Source: Kribbella jiaozuonensis (GTDB lineage: Bacteria; Actinomycetota; Actinomycetes; Propionibacteriales; Kribbellaceae). Taken from it: 64,000 nt of DNA. The stretch is from the NCBI RefSeq assembly GCF_005233875.1, contig NZ_SZPZ01000004.1, forward strand, positions 310,001-374,000. Reading direction: 5' to 3'. Below, piece by piece: positions 41,448 to 50,303 of the stretch (its first letter is position 1; every line of letters starts with the position of its first letter). A program made the position numbers and the translations under genes. The notes below the pieces were generated by a model. It ran no database searches. It was not told where the DNA came from and was given only the letters and a program-made list of their open reading frames with translations.

Positions 41448-43993
41448 CCATGTTCACCGCAACTCTGCGAGGGATGCTCGCACACAAGGTCCGGCTCGTC
41501 CTGACGATCGCGTCGATCGCGTTGGGCGTCGCGTTCCTGGCCGGCACGCTCGTGCTGACCGACACGATGCACGTGGCGTTCGACCAGCTCTTCGGCAAGG
41601 TCTCCGCCGGTACGTCGGCAGTCGTGCGGACCGAGGCCGCCTACAGCCAGTCGGAAGGCATCAGCACCAGCAGGGCCCCGATTCCGGCCGCCGTCGTCAA
41701 CGGCGTACGCACGGTTGACGGCGTACGTGCCGCTGAAGGTGCCGTCAGCGGCTACGCGCTGCTGACCGACAACGCCGGCCGGGCCGTACTGACCAGCGGC
41801 GGTGCTCCGACGATGGGCTACAGCATGGCGGCCGACCCCGCGCTGCGCGGTGACGTCAAGCTCCTGAGCGGCAACGCGCCGACCGGACCACGTCAGGTCG
41901 CGATCGACGCCACCAGCGCCGAGGAGCACCACATCGCGGTCGGATCCACCATCAAGGTGCTGTTCCAGGGCCCGGCGCAGGACTTCACCGTGGTCGGGAC
42001 CGTCGGTTTCGGCAAGGAGAAGAACCTCGGCGGGACCACCGGCGCGTACTTCGACTCCGCCACCGCGCAGCGGGTCCTCGGCGTACCCGGGTTCTTCGAC
42101 GCGATCAACGTGAGCGCGGACAACGGCGTACAGCCCACCGAGCTCGTACAACGGATCAACGCCGTCCTGCCGAACGGCGCCGAAGCCGTCACCGGCGCGA
42201 CCGTGGTGAAGGAGTCCGCGGATGCGGTGAACAAGGATCTCAGGTTCGTCGGAATCCTGTTCCTGGTCTTCGCCGGGATCGCGTTGTTCGTCGGCGCCTT
42301 CATCATCTGGAACACGTTCACGATGACGATCACCCAGCGGTCCCGCGAGATCGCATTGCTGCGGGCGATCGGCGCCACCCGGCGCCAGGTGAACCAGAGC
42401 CTGATCGTCGAGGCGTTCCTGCTGGGCCTGCTGGCCTCTGCGGTCGGAATCGCTCTCGGCCTGTTGGTTGCCAAGGGCCTCAATCTGCTCATGGACGCGG
42501 TCGGCTTCTCGCTGCCGAGTACGTCGATGCAGGTCCAGCCGCGCACCATCGTGGTCTCCCTGCTGGTGGGCACGCTGGTGACCGTCGTCGCCGCGCTCGT
42601 ACCGGCGTACCGGGCCACGAAGGTCCTGCCGGTCGAGGCACTGCGCGAGGCCGTTCCGGGGTCCGGCAACCCGTCGGGCAAGCGTGTCATCGCCGGCATC
42701 GTCGTCACCGGACTCGGCCTGGCCGGTCTGTTCACGACCCTGTACGGCGATCTCAGCATGAAACTGTTCGGCCCCAGCCTGCTGGCCATCATCACCGGTG
42801 TCCTGATGCTGCTGCCGGCCGCGGCCCGCCCGCTCGCCTCGCTGATCGGCGTACCGCTGCGGCTGCGGGGCCTGCCGGGCGAGCTGGCCAGGCAGAACGC
42901 GATGCGCAACCCACGCCGTACGTCGTCGACCGCGGCCGCGCTGATGGTCGGCCTGACGCTGGTCGTCAGCATGGGCGTGTTCGCGTCGTCGCTGAAGGCC
43001 TCGTTCACCGACATCGTCGGAGACTCGACGAACGCCGAGCTGTTCGTGACGCCCTCGAGCAAGCAGGGCCCGGGCTTCAGCCCCGAGGTGATCAAGGTCG
43101 TCCAGGGCGTCTCCGGGGTCAACGCGGTCTCGGCCAGCGGCTTCGGCCAGGCCCGGTTCAACGGCACGGACTCCAGCTACTCGGCCATCGACCCGGCGAC
43201 CGCGGCAGCAGGCCTGAACCTGCGGTTGTCGTCCGGATCGGTCTCCGCGCTCGGCACGGACGGCGTCGTGGTCGCCAAGACCGCCGCCACGACCCACGGA
43301 TGGAAGCTCGGCAGCGTCATTCCCAGCGAGTTCGCGCAGACGGGCAAACGGAACTTCCACGTCGTCGGCATCTACGACAGCAAGGGCTGGATCAGCGACG
43401 ACTACGTCATCAGCATCGCCGCACAGACCGCGGCGGCCGGCCGGCAACTGACCGCTTCCGGGCTGGTCACGCTCGCGGACGGAGCCGACAAGGGAACCGT
43501 GCAGCGTGCCATCACGGACGCGCTGGCCGGGCACCCCGACGCCAAGGTGCTGGACCGGAAGGGGTTCGAGAAGGAGGCGAGCGGGTTCATCGACCAACTG
43601 CTCACCTTCGTCACCGTGATGCTGTTGCTGGCGGTCGTCATCGCGCTGCTGGGCATCGTCAACACGCTGGTGCTGTCGGTGTACGAGCGCACCCGCGAGC
43701 TCGGCCTGCTCCGCGCCATCGGCATGACGCGGGCTCAGGTACGGGCGATGGTCCGCTGGGAGTCTGTGGTCATCTCGCTGATCGGCGCACTGGCCGGAGC
43801 CGCCCTCGGCATCGGCCTGGGCCTCGGGCTCTCGCAGGCGCTCGCGGACGAGGGCATCAAGTCGATCTCGGTGCCCGGCCTGCAGGTCACGTTGTACGTC
43901 GTCCTCGCTGCCGTCGCCGGCGTACTCGCCGCCATCGGCCCGGCCCGGTCCGCCGCGAAGGTCGACGTACTGAAGGCGGTGATCGCCGACTGA
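41444..43993 (+). CDS. FtsX-like (MacB-type) ABC permease
   Basis: This 849-residue permease has an N-terminal span (about 13-36), a large outside MacB periplasmic-type domain (about 40-265), three spans with an FtsX core (TQRSREIALLRAIGATRRQV), a second outside domain (about 500-690) and a second FtsX core (YERTRELGLLRAIGMTRAQV). This internal duplication gives the ten-span BceB-like arrangement. GTG 41444 overlaps the ATPase stop. These systems act by mechanotransmission rather than classical transport and often defend against cell-wall antibiotics. Confidence 0.93.
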   Translation: MTMFTATLRGMLAHKVRLVLTIASIALGVAFLAGTLVLTDTMHVAFDQLFGKVSAGTSAVVRTEAAYSQSEGISTSRAPIPAAVVNGVRTVDGVRAAEGAVSGYALLTDNAGRAVLTSGGAPTMGYSMAADPALRGDVKLLSGNAPTGPRQVAIDATSAEEHHIAVGSTIKVLFQGPAQDFTVVGTVGFGKEKNLGGTTGAYFDSATAQRVLGVPGFFDAINVSADNGVQPTELVQRINAVLPNGAEAVTGATVVKESADAVNKDLRFVGILFLVFAGIALFVGAFIIWNTFTMTITQRSREIALLRAIGATRRQVNQSLIVEAFLLGLLASAVGIALGLLVAKGLNLLMDAVGFSLPSTSMQVQPRTIVVSLLVGTLVTVVAALVPAYRATKVLPVEALREAVPGSGNPSGKRVIAGIVVTGLGLAGLFTTLYGDLSMKLFGPSLLAIITGVLMLLPAAARPLASLIGVPLRLRGLPGELARQNAMRNPRRTSSTAAALMVGLTLVVSMGVFASSLKASFTDIVGDSTNAELFVTPSSKQGPGFSPEVIKVVQGVSGVNAVSASGFGQARFNGTDSSYSAIDPATAAAGLNLRLSSGSVSALGTDGVVVAKTAATTHGWKLGSVIPSEFAQTGKRNFHVVGIYDSKGWISDDYVISIAAQTAAAGRQLTASGLVTLADGADKGTVQRAITDALAGHPDAKVLDRKGFEKEASGFIDQLLTFVTVMLLLAVVIALLGIVNTLVLSVYERTRELGLLRAIGMTRAQVRAMVRWESVVISLIGALAGAALGIGLGLGLSQALADEGIKSISVPGLQVTLYVVLAAVAGVLAAIGPARSAAKVDVLKAVIAD

Positions 43994-44040
43994 CCAACCG
44001 CCCGTCCCACCGGTCCCCACTCGTTGAAAGGTTGCCCAGC

Positions 44041-44682
44041 ATGACCGGATTGGCACGACCCACCACGACCACCGAACCGAACTACTCACACTCGGCCCTC
44101 GCCCGGCTGGCCGGCCCGCTCGCAGTGGCTGCCGGCCTCCTGATGATCGTCGTCGAACTGGCGATCCTGCCCATCGTCGATGTCGACGATCACGTCGGAA
44201 CGTCGACCAACCTCGTCTACCGGATCAGCGGCGTCGTGTACTTCGTCGCTTTCTGCCTGCTCGTGCTCGTCGCGGTCGCGGCGTACGCACGGCAGGCGCA
44301 CAAGGCCGGCCGCCTCGGCCTGATCGGCATGATCGCGGCCGTGGTCGGCACCATGTGGCTCGGCGGCGATCTGTGGTTCGAGTCGTTCTACGTCACCTAC
44401 ATCGTCGATCACGCCCCCCAGGTCCTCGAACTCGATCCAGGCGGCATGATCGTCATCGGCGCCATCTCCAGCTACCTGTTGTTCGCCATCGGCTGGGCCC
44501 TGTTCGGCATCGCGAGCCTCCGCGCCGGGGTCTTCCCCCGCATGATGAGCGCAGCCATCATCATCGGCGGCCTCCTCGGCTTCCAGGCCCTCCTACCGCC
44601 CTGGGGCATCGCCCTCGGCCTGGCCATGGTCTGGCTCGGCGTATGGCTGATCCGGACCCCCGCACAGGTCGAGGCGACCTGA
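44041..44682 (+). CDS. Six-span membrane protein, unknown function
   Basis: This 213-residue protein has about six spans (LAGPLAVAAGLLMIVVELAI, VVYFVAFCLLVLVAVAAYA, GLIGMIAAVVGTMWLGGDL and others) and an outside segment with HAPQVLELDPGG. ATG 44041 follows GAAAGGTTGCCCAGC and lies 47 nt after the ABC permease, so it is probably in the same operon. The family is not recognised with certainty. Confidence 0.75.
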   Translation: MTGLARPTTTTEPNYSHSALARLAGPLAVAAGLLMIVVELAILPIVDVDDHVGTSTNLVYRISGVVYFVAFCLLVLVAVAAYARQAHKAGRLGLIGMIAAVVGTMWLGGDLWFESFYVTYIVDHAPQVLELDPGGMIVIGAISSYLLFAIGWALFGIASLRAGVFPRMMSAAIIIGGLLGFQALLPPWGIALGLAMVWLGVWLIRTPAQVEAT

Positions 44683-44860
44683 CGAACCCGTCCGGTCGTG
44701 TCGTTGCGCGGTCAGAGGGTTTCTGAGAGTGACGGCCGGTTGTTTACCTTGCGCACATGTGGGGTGCTCGCAGTGTTGGGGTCGGCGCGGTTGGCGGATC
44801 TCACGATTGGTCAGGCTCTGGCGGTGGCGTCAGGGTCGGCCAATCCTGTGAGGAGGAATC

Positions 44861-45712
44861 GTGATACGGAAACGCATCGCGGCTGCGGTTGTGGCGGCGG
44901 CGGCCGTCGTCGCCTCGGTGGTGGTCGTGAACGGCCACTCGTCGCCCGCGCAAGCGGCGGCGGGTGTGCCGGTGTTCGACCACATCGTGCTGGTGATGTT
45001 CGAGAACCACGCGTACTCGCAGATCAGCGGGAGCTCCAGCGCCCCGACGTTCAACAGCCTGGCGGGCCAGGGTGCGAAGTTCACCCAGGCGTACGGCGTC
45101 ACCCACCCCAGCCAACCCAACTACGCGGCGATCTTCTCCGGGTCGACGCAAGGCCTGACCAGCGACAGCTGCCCGCACACGTACAGCGGCAGCAACCTGG
45201 GCAAGCAGCTGATCGACGCCGGCAAGACCTTCAAGGGCTACTCCGAGAGCATGCCGTCGGTCGGCTACACCGGCTGCTCGAGCGGCCAGTACCAGCGCAA
45301 GCACAACAGCTGGGTCAACTTCAGCAACGTGCCGTCGGCGAACAACCTGCGGTACGCCGACTTCCCGAGCTCGGCCAACTACGCGAGCCTGCCGACCGTC
45401 TCGTTCGTGACGCCGAACATGTGCAGCGACATGCACGACTGCTCGGTCGGCACGGGTGACACCTGGCTGAAGAACAACCTGACGGCGTACGCGACGTGGG
45501 CGAAGACCCACAACAGCCTGCTCGTCATCACCTTCGACGAGGACAACGGCGGCTCGTCGAACCACATCTTCACCGCGTTCGTCGGCGCACACACGCAGGT
45601 CGGCACCTTCTCCAACCAGATCAACCACTACAACGTCCTGAGCACCATCGAGAGTGCCTACGGGCTGACGCACCTGAACTCGGCCGCAGCGATCACCAAC
45701 GTGTGGAACTAA
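44861..45712 (+). CDS. Secreted phosphoesterase (acid phosphatase / phospholipase C family)
   Basis: This 283-residue protein has a signal peptide (IRKRIAAAVVAAAAVVASVV, cleavage near AQA-AAG) and a phosphoesterase domain: HIVLVMFENHAYSQI, THPSQPNYAAIFSG (likely Ser/Thr nucleophile region), FVTPNMCSDMHDCS, and VITFDEDNGGSSNHIFT. This matches acid phosphatases related to the AcpA / phospholipase C superfamily. GTG 44861 follows GAGGAGGAATC. It would release phosphate outside the cell. It ends before a strong hairpin terminator. Confidence 0.88.
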   Translation: MIRKRIAAAVVAAAAVVASVVVVNGHSSPAQAAAGVPVFDHIVLVMFENHAYSQISGSSSAPTFNSLAGQGAKFTQAYGVTHPSQPNYAAIFSGSTQGLTSDSCPHTYSGSNLGKQLIDAGKTFKGYSESMPSVGYTGCSSGQYQRKHNSWVNFSNVPSANNLRYADFPSSANYASLPTVSFVTPNMCSDMHDCSVGTGDTWLKNNLTAYATWAKTHNSLLVITFDEDNGGSSNHIFTAFVGAHTQVGTFSNQINHYNVLSTIESAYGLTHLNSAAAITNVWN

Positions 45713-45722
45713 GTCGTCCCTG

Positions 45723-45752
45723 CTCGCGGCCACGCTTCGGTGTGGCCGCGAG
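45723..45752 (+). terminator. Hairpin terminator after acid phosphatase gene
   Basis: CTCGCGGCCACGC and GTGTGGCCGCGAG form a 13-bp stem (one G-T wobble) closed by a TTCG tetraloop. It begins 10 nt after the phosphatase stop and lies before the MFS ribosome site. No T-tract follows, which is usual in high-GC actinobacteria. Confidence 0.75.
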
Positions 45753-45774
45753 TCCGCGCCCGGAGGTGACTCTC

Positions 45775-47028
45775 GTGTACCTGTCCTCGATCGACCGTCC
45801 GCACGCCGCGACGACCTCGCGCCGTCGCGCCCTCTTCCTCGTCAGCGGCAACGTCTTCGCGCTCGGCGCCGTCAGCCTGATCACGGACATCTCCTCGGAG
45901 ATGGTGACCGCGGTGCTGCCGGTGTACCTGATGATCGGCCTCCACCTCAGCCCCACCGTGTACGGCGTGGTCGACGGCACTTACACCGGCGCGACCGCGC
46001 TGTTGCGGCTCGTCGGCGGGTACGTCGCCGACCGGGCCAGCCGGCGCAAGTTCATCGCCGGCCTCGGCTACGGGCTGTCGGCCGTGGCCAAGCTCGGACT
46101 GCTTGCCGCGGGCAACGCCGTCGGTGCGATCGGAGCGGTGATCGCCATCGACCGAACCGGCAAGGGCCTGCGGACGGCGCCGCGCGACGCACTGATCACG
46201 CTGTCCACACCACCGCGGTTGTACGGCCGCGCCTTCGGCGTACACCGGATGATGGACACGATCGGAGCATTCGCGGGGCCGCTCGTCGCGCTCGCCATCC
46301 TGGCCGGCACCGCGCAGGCGTACGACGCGGTGTTCGTCGCCAGCTTCTGTATCGCCGCGTTCGGCGTACTCGTGCTCGTTCTGTTCGTGCGGGACCACCG
46401 CGACGAACAGCCGCCCAAAGCCACGGTCACACCCTCGGCGTTGCGCGGCCTGCTGCGGATCGCGCCGGTACGTCGGCTGGTGCTGGCCGCATGCCTCGCC
46501 GGGATGGTGACCATCGGCGACGGCTTCGTCTATCTGCTGCTGCAACGGCGCGAGGAGCTGAGCATCGGCTGGTTCCCGTTGCTTGCCGTGGGCACCAACC
46601 TGTCCTATCTGGTGCTGGCCACGCCGCTGGGCGTGCTCGCCGACAAGATCGGCCGGCAGAAGGTGGTGATCGGCGGCTACCTCGCGCTGATGCTGGTGTA
46701 TGTGCTGCTGTTCGGACCGCTCGGCGGCTGGCCGCTGCTGATCGTCGTACTGGGCCTGTACGGCCTGTTCTATGCATCGACGGACGGGGTGCTGATCGCG
46801 CTGGCTGGGCCGGTGCTGCCGAGCGGCGTCCGTACGACTGGGATCGCGCTGATCCAGACGGGACAGGCCTTGTCCTACCTCGTCTCTTCGGTGCTCTTCG
46901 GGCTCGCCTGGACGACCTGGGGTCCAACCGGCGCGATCCGGATCGCGGCTGCGATCGCCGCGGTCGCCGTCATCGTGGTTGCCTTACTCCTGCGCAGGAT
47001 CGCGGCCGACGCGGAGCAGCCGGCATGA
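45775..47028 (+). CDS. MFS transporter
   Basis: This 417-residue 12-span major facilitator has TDISSEMVTAVLPVYLM, a loop 2-3 signature GGYVADRASRRKFIAG, and GKGLRTAPRDALI after span 5, a segment typical of a group of MFS proteins of unknown substrate. LATPLGVLADKIGRQKVVIGG repeats the signature in the second half. GTG 45775 has GGAGG 8 nt upstream. ATG of the next gene overlaps its stop. Confidence 0.88.
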   Translation: MYLSSIDRPHAATTSRRRALFLVSGNVFALGAVSLITDISSEMVTAVLPVYLMIGLHLSPTVYGVVDGTYTGATALLRLVGGYVADRASRRKFIAGLGYGLSAVAKLGLLAAGNAVGAIGAVIAIDRTGKGLRTAPRDALITLSTPPRLYGRAFGVHRMMDTIGAFAGPLVALAILAGTAQAYDAVFVASFCIAAFGVLVLVLFVRDHRDEQPPKATVTPSALRGLLRIAPVRRLVLAACLAGMVTIGDGFVYLLLQRREELSIGWFPLLAVGTNLSYLVLATPLGVLADKIGRQKVVIGGYLALMLVYVLLFGPLGGWPLLIVVLGLYGLFYASTDGVLIALAGPVLPSGVRTTGIALIQTGQALSYLVSSVLFGLAWTTWGPTGAIRIAAAIAAVAVIVVALLLRRIAADAEQPA

Positions 47029-48002
47029 GGCGGCAGATCGTCCTCGCGCTGGTCGGGGCGCTCGTGCTGGCGACCCTGGCGATCGGGTACGGCGTGTACG
47101 CCGTCGCGCGCCAGCCGACGCCCGTCGCAGCTGCCGACGCGCTGAGCCTTGCCGGCCCGCGGATCATGTTCCGCAGTACCGCACCGGACAGCAAGGGTCA
47201 TCTGGCGTTTGTTGCCAAGGACAACCCGGGCGGGCCGCGCTCGGTGTCCGCGCTGAACTGCCTGCGGGTCTATGCAGCGGGCGGCACCGGCACGTGCCTG
47301 CGGCAGGACGGCGCGCTGGCCACTTTCCAGATCGCGATCCTCGACGAGAACCTCAACGTGCAGAAGGCGATTCCGCTGGTCGGCGTACCGAACCGGACCC
47401 GGGTCTCCGGCGACGGTCGCCTGGTGGCGTGGACGGTGTTCGTTGCGGGCGATTCGTACAACCACGGGCGATTCTCGACCCGCTCCGGGCTGATCGACCT
47501 CAGCACCGAGGACATGATCGACTCGCTGGAGTTCCTGTCGGTCACCGTCGACGGACACCCCTACACCGCGCCCGACCTCAACTTCTGGGGAATCACGTTC
47601 GCCGCCGACGACAACCACTTCTACGCCACGATGTCCACCGCCGGCCGCCGCTATCTGGTCGAAGGCGACATCGCGGCCAAGTCGGTGCGCACCATCGCCC
47701 GCAACGTGGAATGCCCGTCCCTGTCCCCCGACGGCAAGCGCATCGCCTTCAAATCCGCGATCGACGACAACCCGGCAAAGGGCTGGCGACTGACCGTCCT
47801 CGACCTCGCCTCAGGCACCAGAACCCCACTGGCCGAAACCCGCAGCATCGACGATCAAGCAGCCTGGCTGGACCCCAACACCATCGGGTACGCCGTCCCA
47901 CACGGACCCGCCGACTCCGACATCTGGTCCGTCCCCGCGGACGGCTCGGGCACGCCCCATCTCCTCATCCCCCAGGCCGAATCCCCGGCCGCGCTCAGCT
48001 GA
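47025..48002 (+). CDS. TolB-like propeller protein with N-terminal anchor
   Basis: This 325-residue protein has one N-terminal span (about 5-27), probably an uncleaved anchor, then PD40-like strands (RVSGDGRLVAWTVFVAGDSY, CPSLSPDGKRIAFKSAIDD and SDIWSVPADGSG). Two Cys in LNCLRVYAAGGTGTC may pair outside. ATG 47025 overlaps the MFS stop (ATGA). It likely acts outside the membrane with the MFS protein; no catalytic site is seen. Confidence 0.82.
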   Translation: MRRQIVLALVGALVLATLAIGYGVYAVARQPTPVAAADALSLAGPRIMFRSTAPDSKGHLAFVAKDNPGGPRSVSALNCLRVYAAGGTGTCLRQDGALATFQIAILDENLNVQKAIPLVGVPNRTRVSGDGRLVAWTVFVAGDSYNHGRFSTRSGLIDLSTEDMIDSLEFLSVTVDGHPYTAPDLNFWGITFAADDNHFYATMSTAGRRYLVEGDIAAKSVRTIARNVECPSLSPDGKRIAFKSAIDDNPAKGWRLTVLDLASGTRTPLAETRSIDDQAAWLDPNTIGYAVPHGPADSDIWSVPADGSGTPHLLIPQAESPAALS

Positions 48003-48915
48003 GCTGGTCGTGGAGAAAGGTTGTTACGAGGTCCATCAGTTGGGTGGTTGTCCAGGGGGCGGGGTCGTCGGACAGGTCGCCGTGGCCGGCGCCGGTGATG
48101 ACGTAGCGGGTGGTGGGGACTCCGGCTTGGCGTAGGGCCTGGTGCAGGTGGGCGGTCTGCGCGGGCGGGATGATGCGGTCGTCGTCGCCGTGGAAGATGA
48201 GGAAAGGTGGCGTGGTCGGGGTCACCCGGGATGTCGGGTCGGCCTCGTGCATCTCGCCGACGGCGAGTCCGCCGGGGCCCACGACGTACGCCGTGATCGG
48301 GGAATCGGGTCCGGTTGTCGCCGCGACGATGTCGCCCTCGAAGCCGTCGGCGATCGCGGCCAGGTTCGAGGCGCCGAAGAAGTCGACGACGGCGTCGATC
48401 CGGTTGTCCGGGGCGGTGCCGGCCATCGACGCCAGGTAGCCGCCGGCCGACTCGCCCCAGACCGCGACATGGTCCGGGTCGATCGCGTACTGCGAGGCGT
48501 GATCACGCAGGAAAGCCAACGCGGCAGCGACATCGGCCAAGCCGTCGCGGTAGGTCGCGCCGACGGTCGTCGTACGGTAGTCGATACTCGCCACCACGAA
48601 GCCGGCCCCGGCGACGTACCGGCGCTGCTTGCCGGCCATCATCCGGCGGGCCGACACGAACCCGCCGCCGGGCAGGTACAGCACCAGCGGGAACGGACCG
48701 CTCCCCTGCGGTACCAGGACGTCCATCCGGAGATCCCCGGAGTACGCGATGCCCTTGTCCGACCGGAGACCCCGCACCCGGCCGATCTGCGGACCCGGTC
48801 CGATGTCGAGCGCGACGCTGTCGGGGTCCTTGTCCGGAGCCGCGACCGTCGAGAATCGAATCGGGTGCCCTTGCAGCGCGGCCAGCGCCATGATGATCCG
48901 CATCGAAAGCTTCAC
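47995..48915 (-). CDS. Alpha/beta hydrolase (acetyl-esterase, HSL-like)
   Basis: This 306-residue esterase has the oxyanion HGGG-like loop as YLPGGGFVSARR, nucleophile VWGESAGGYLASMAG, acid FHGDDDRIIPP and His in ITGAGHGDLSD. The GTG at 48915 has AGGA upstream. It has no signal peptide, though the N-terminus is mildly hydrophobic (MRIIMALAALQG). Its end overlaps the convergent propeller gene by 8 nt. Confidence 0.85.
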   Translation of the reverse strand: MKLSMRIIMALAALQGHPIRFSTVAAPDKDPDSVALDIGPGPQIGRVRGLRSDKGIAYSGDLRMDVLVPQGSGPFPLVLYLPGGGFVSARRMMAGKQRRYVAGAGFVVASIDYRTTTVGATYRDGLADVAAALAFLRDHASQYAIDPDHVAVWGESAGGYLASMAGTAPDNRIDAVVDFFGASNLAAIADGFEGDIVAATTGPDSPITAYVVGPGGLAVGEMHEADPTSRVTPTTPPFLIFHGDDDRIIPPAQTAHLHQALRQAGVPTTRYVITGAGHGDLSDDPAPWTTTQLMDLVTTFLHDQLS

Positions 48916-48965
48916 GCAGACATCCTGCCACGGCACCAAGCACGCCGACCTCTGACGTCAAACTC

Positions 48966-48999
48966 GCTCAGCGGGTTCTCAGCGGGCGACCTCGACACT
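48966..48999 (+). promoter_or_regulatory. CTCAG direct-repeat promoter of PAP2-RR-HK operon
   Basis: GCTCAG (48966-48971) and TCTCAG (48977-48982) are spaced by 5 nt, so they repeat every 11 bp on one face of the helix. After 11 nt comes GACACT (48994-48999) as -10, and 7 nt later the ATG at 49007. The mRNA would be leaderless. Four other sites in the window have the same layout. Confidence 0.75.
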
Positions 49000-49006
49000 G
49001 GATCAC

Positions 49007-49672
49007 ATGCGGGACGAACACGGGCAGGTACTGACCACGCGGGCTGTGGTCGGGCTGCTCCTCGTGGTGCTCGGGGTAAGCGGGTTCGCGTGGCTCGCCG
49101 ACGCGGCTGCGGAGGGCGACCACCTCGCGGCGTTCGATCCTCGGCTGACGACGGATTTCGTTGCCCACCGCACCGCCGACCTGACCCGTGTTGCCCAGGG
49201 CATCTCCTTCGTCGGCAATGTGCCGGTCTTGTTGTTGCTGACAGCAATAGCCGCCGGCATCCTATGGCTCCGCACGAGACGATGGCAGCCGGTGCTCCTG
49301 CTCGTTGTCGGTATGGGCGGTGCCGGAGCGCTCACCTACGGACTCAAACTGCTCATCGGACGGCACCGGCCGGGCGCTGCGTTCGTGCTGGGGCCGATCG
49401 ACACCGGGTTCTCGTTTCCCTCCGGTCACACGTTGAGCTCGACCGTGTTCTTCTTCCTGCTCGCAGGACTTGTCTGGTGCACGGAGGTACGTCGGGCAAC
49501 CAAGCTCGTCGCCGTTGCCGTGGCGACCGTGATGAGCCTGGCGATGGGACTGAGTCGTGTCTACCTCGGATATCACTGGGCAACCGACGTCCTCGCCGGA
49601 TGGTTGATCGCGCTCACCTGGCTCTGTCTCATCGCGACCGCACTGAATTATGGCCAGGGTCGCCGTCTGTGA
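49007..49672 (+). CDS. PAP2 superfamily phosphatase (paralogue 2)
   Basis: This 221-residue, six-span phosphatase has KLLIGRHRPGAAFVL (C1), FSFPSGHTLSSTVFF (C2) and SRVYLGYHWATDVLAGW (C3), all catalytic residues present. Such enzymes dephosphorylate undecaprenyl/decaprenyl diphosphate or phosphatidate outside the membrane. ATG 49007 seems leaderless. It is first in an operon with a response regulator and kinase, which overlap it. By analogy with Rv3807c it could be the missing phosphatase of the DPA pathway encoded at 54-60 kb. Confidence 0.9.
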   Translation: MRDEHGQVLTTRAVVGLLLVVLGVSGFAWLADAAAEGDHLAAFDPRLTTDFVAHRTADLTRVAQGISFVGNVPVLLLLTAIAAGILWLRTRRWQPVLLLVVGMGGAGALTYGLKLLIGRHRPGAAFVLGPIDTGFSFPSGHTLSSTVFFFLLAGLVWCTEVRRATKLVAVAVATVMSLAMGLSRVYLGYHWATDVLAGWLIALTWLCLIATALNYGQGRRL

Positions 49673-50303
49673 GGACGACCGCGCGTTGCGCGGCGTCCTG
49701 AGGCGAGCCCTGGAAGGCGACGGTCACTCGATAGTTGCCGCCGCCAACGGTTCCGATCTCCTGGCAAGACTCGAGCCGCCACCCCAGCTCGTCATCCTCG
49801 ACCTCGCCCTCCCGGACGCCGACGGCCGCGACGTCTGCCTGGCATTACGTGCGCACGGCCTCGATGCCCCGGTCCTCATGCTCACCGCGCTGGGTGGGAT
49901 GCACCACAAGGTCAGCGGCTTCGAGGCGGGCGCCGACGACTATCTCACCAAGCCGTTCGACATCCCCGAACTCCTGGTCCGGGTCCGCGCGCTCCTCCGC
50001 CGTACGACGGTCGCCGTCACCGTGGACGAGGTCGTACTCGACCCCACCAGCCATCAGGTACGCCGGGGCGCGGCCGGCGAGGCACTCACGCCGACCGAGT
50101 TTCGTCTGCTCGGCCGACTCATCTCGGTCCCCGGCGAGGTGGTACGCCGCCATGCCCTCGTCGCCGCCGGCTGGCCGCACGGGGCGTACGTCAGCGAGAA
50201 CACACTGGACTCCTACCTGCGACGACTCCGCGTGAAACTCGATCGGCTCGGCATCGCCGGCCGGGTCGCGACCGTCCGCGGCGTCGGGTACCGATGGGAC
50301 TGA
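49650..50303 (+). CDS. OmpR-type response regulator
   Basis: This 217-residue regulator has a receiver (VCEDD, VILDLALPDADGRD with the phospho-Asp, and TKPFDIPE with the Lys) and an OmpR winged helix (LTPTEFRLLGRLI, then RRLRVKLDRLGI, VRGVGYRWD). Its start lies 23 nt inside the PAP2 gene and its end overlaps the kinase, so all three are coupled. Confidence 0.93.
   Translation: MARVAVCEDDRALRGVLRRALEGDGHSIVAAANGSDLLARLEPPPQLVILDLALPDADGRDVCLALRAHGLDAPVLMLTALGGMHHKVSGFEAGADDYLTKPFDIPELLVRVRALLRRTTVAVTVDEVVLDPTSHQVRRGAAGEALTPTEFRLLGRLISVPGEVVRRHALVAAGWPHGAYVSENTLDSYLRRLRVKLDRLGIAGRVATVRGVGYRWD

Noticed and set aside
44711-44730. Possible sixth CTCAG/CTGAG repeat before the acid phosphatase gene
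   Set aside because: CTGAGAG is present once, but the second half (TCAGAG) is out of register and no gene lies in the direction the site would face.
44736-44750. Possible PHO box before the acid phosphatase
   Set aside because: Only a single GTTTACC is seen; PHO boxes need at least two direct repeats at 11-nt spacing.
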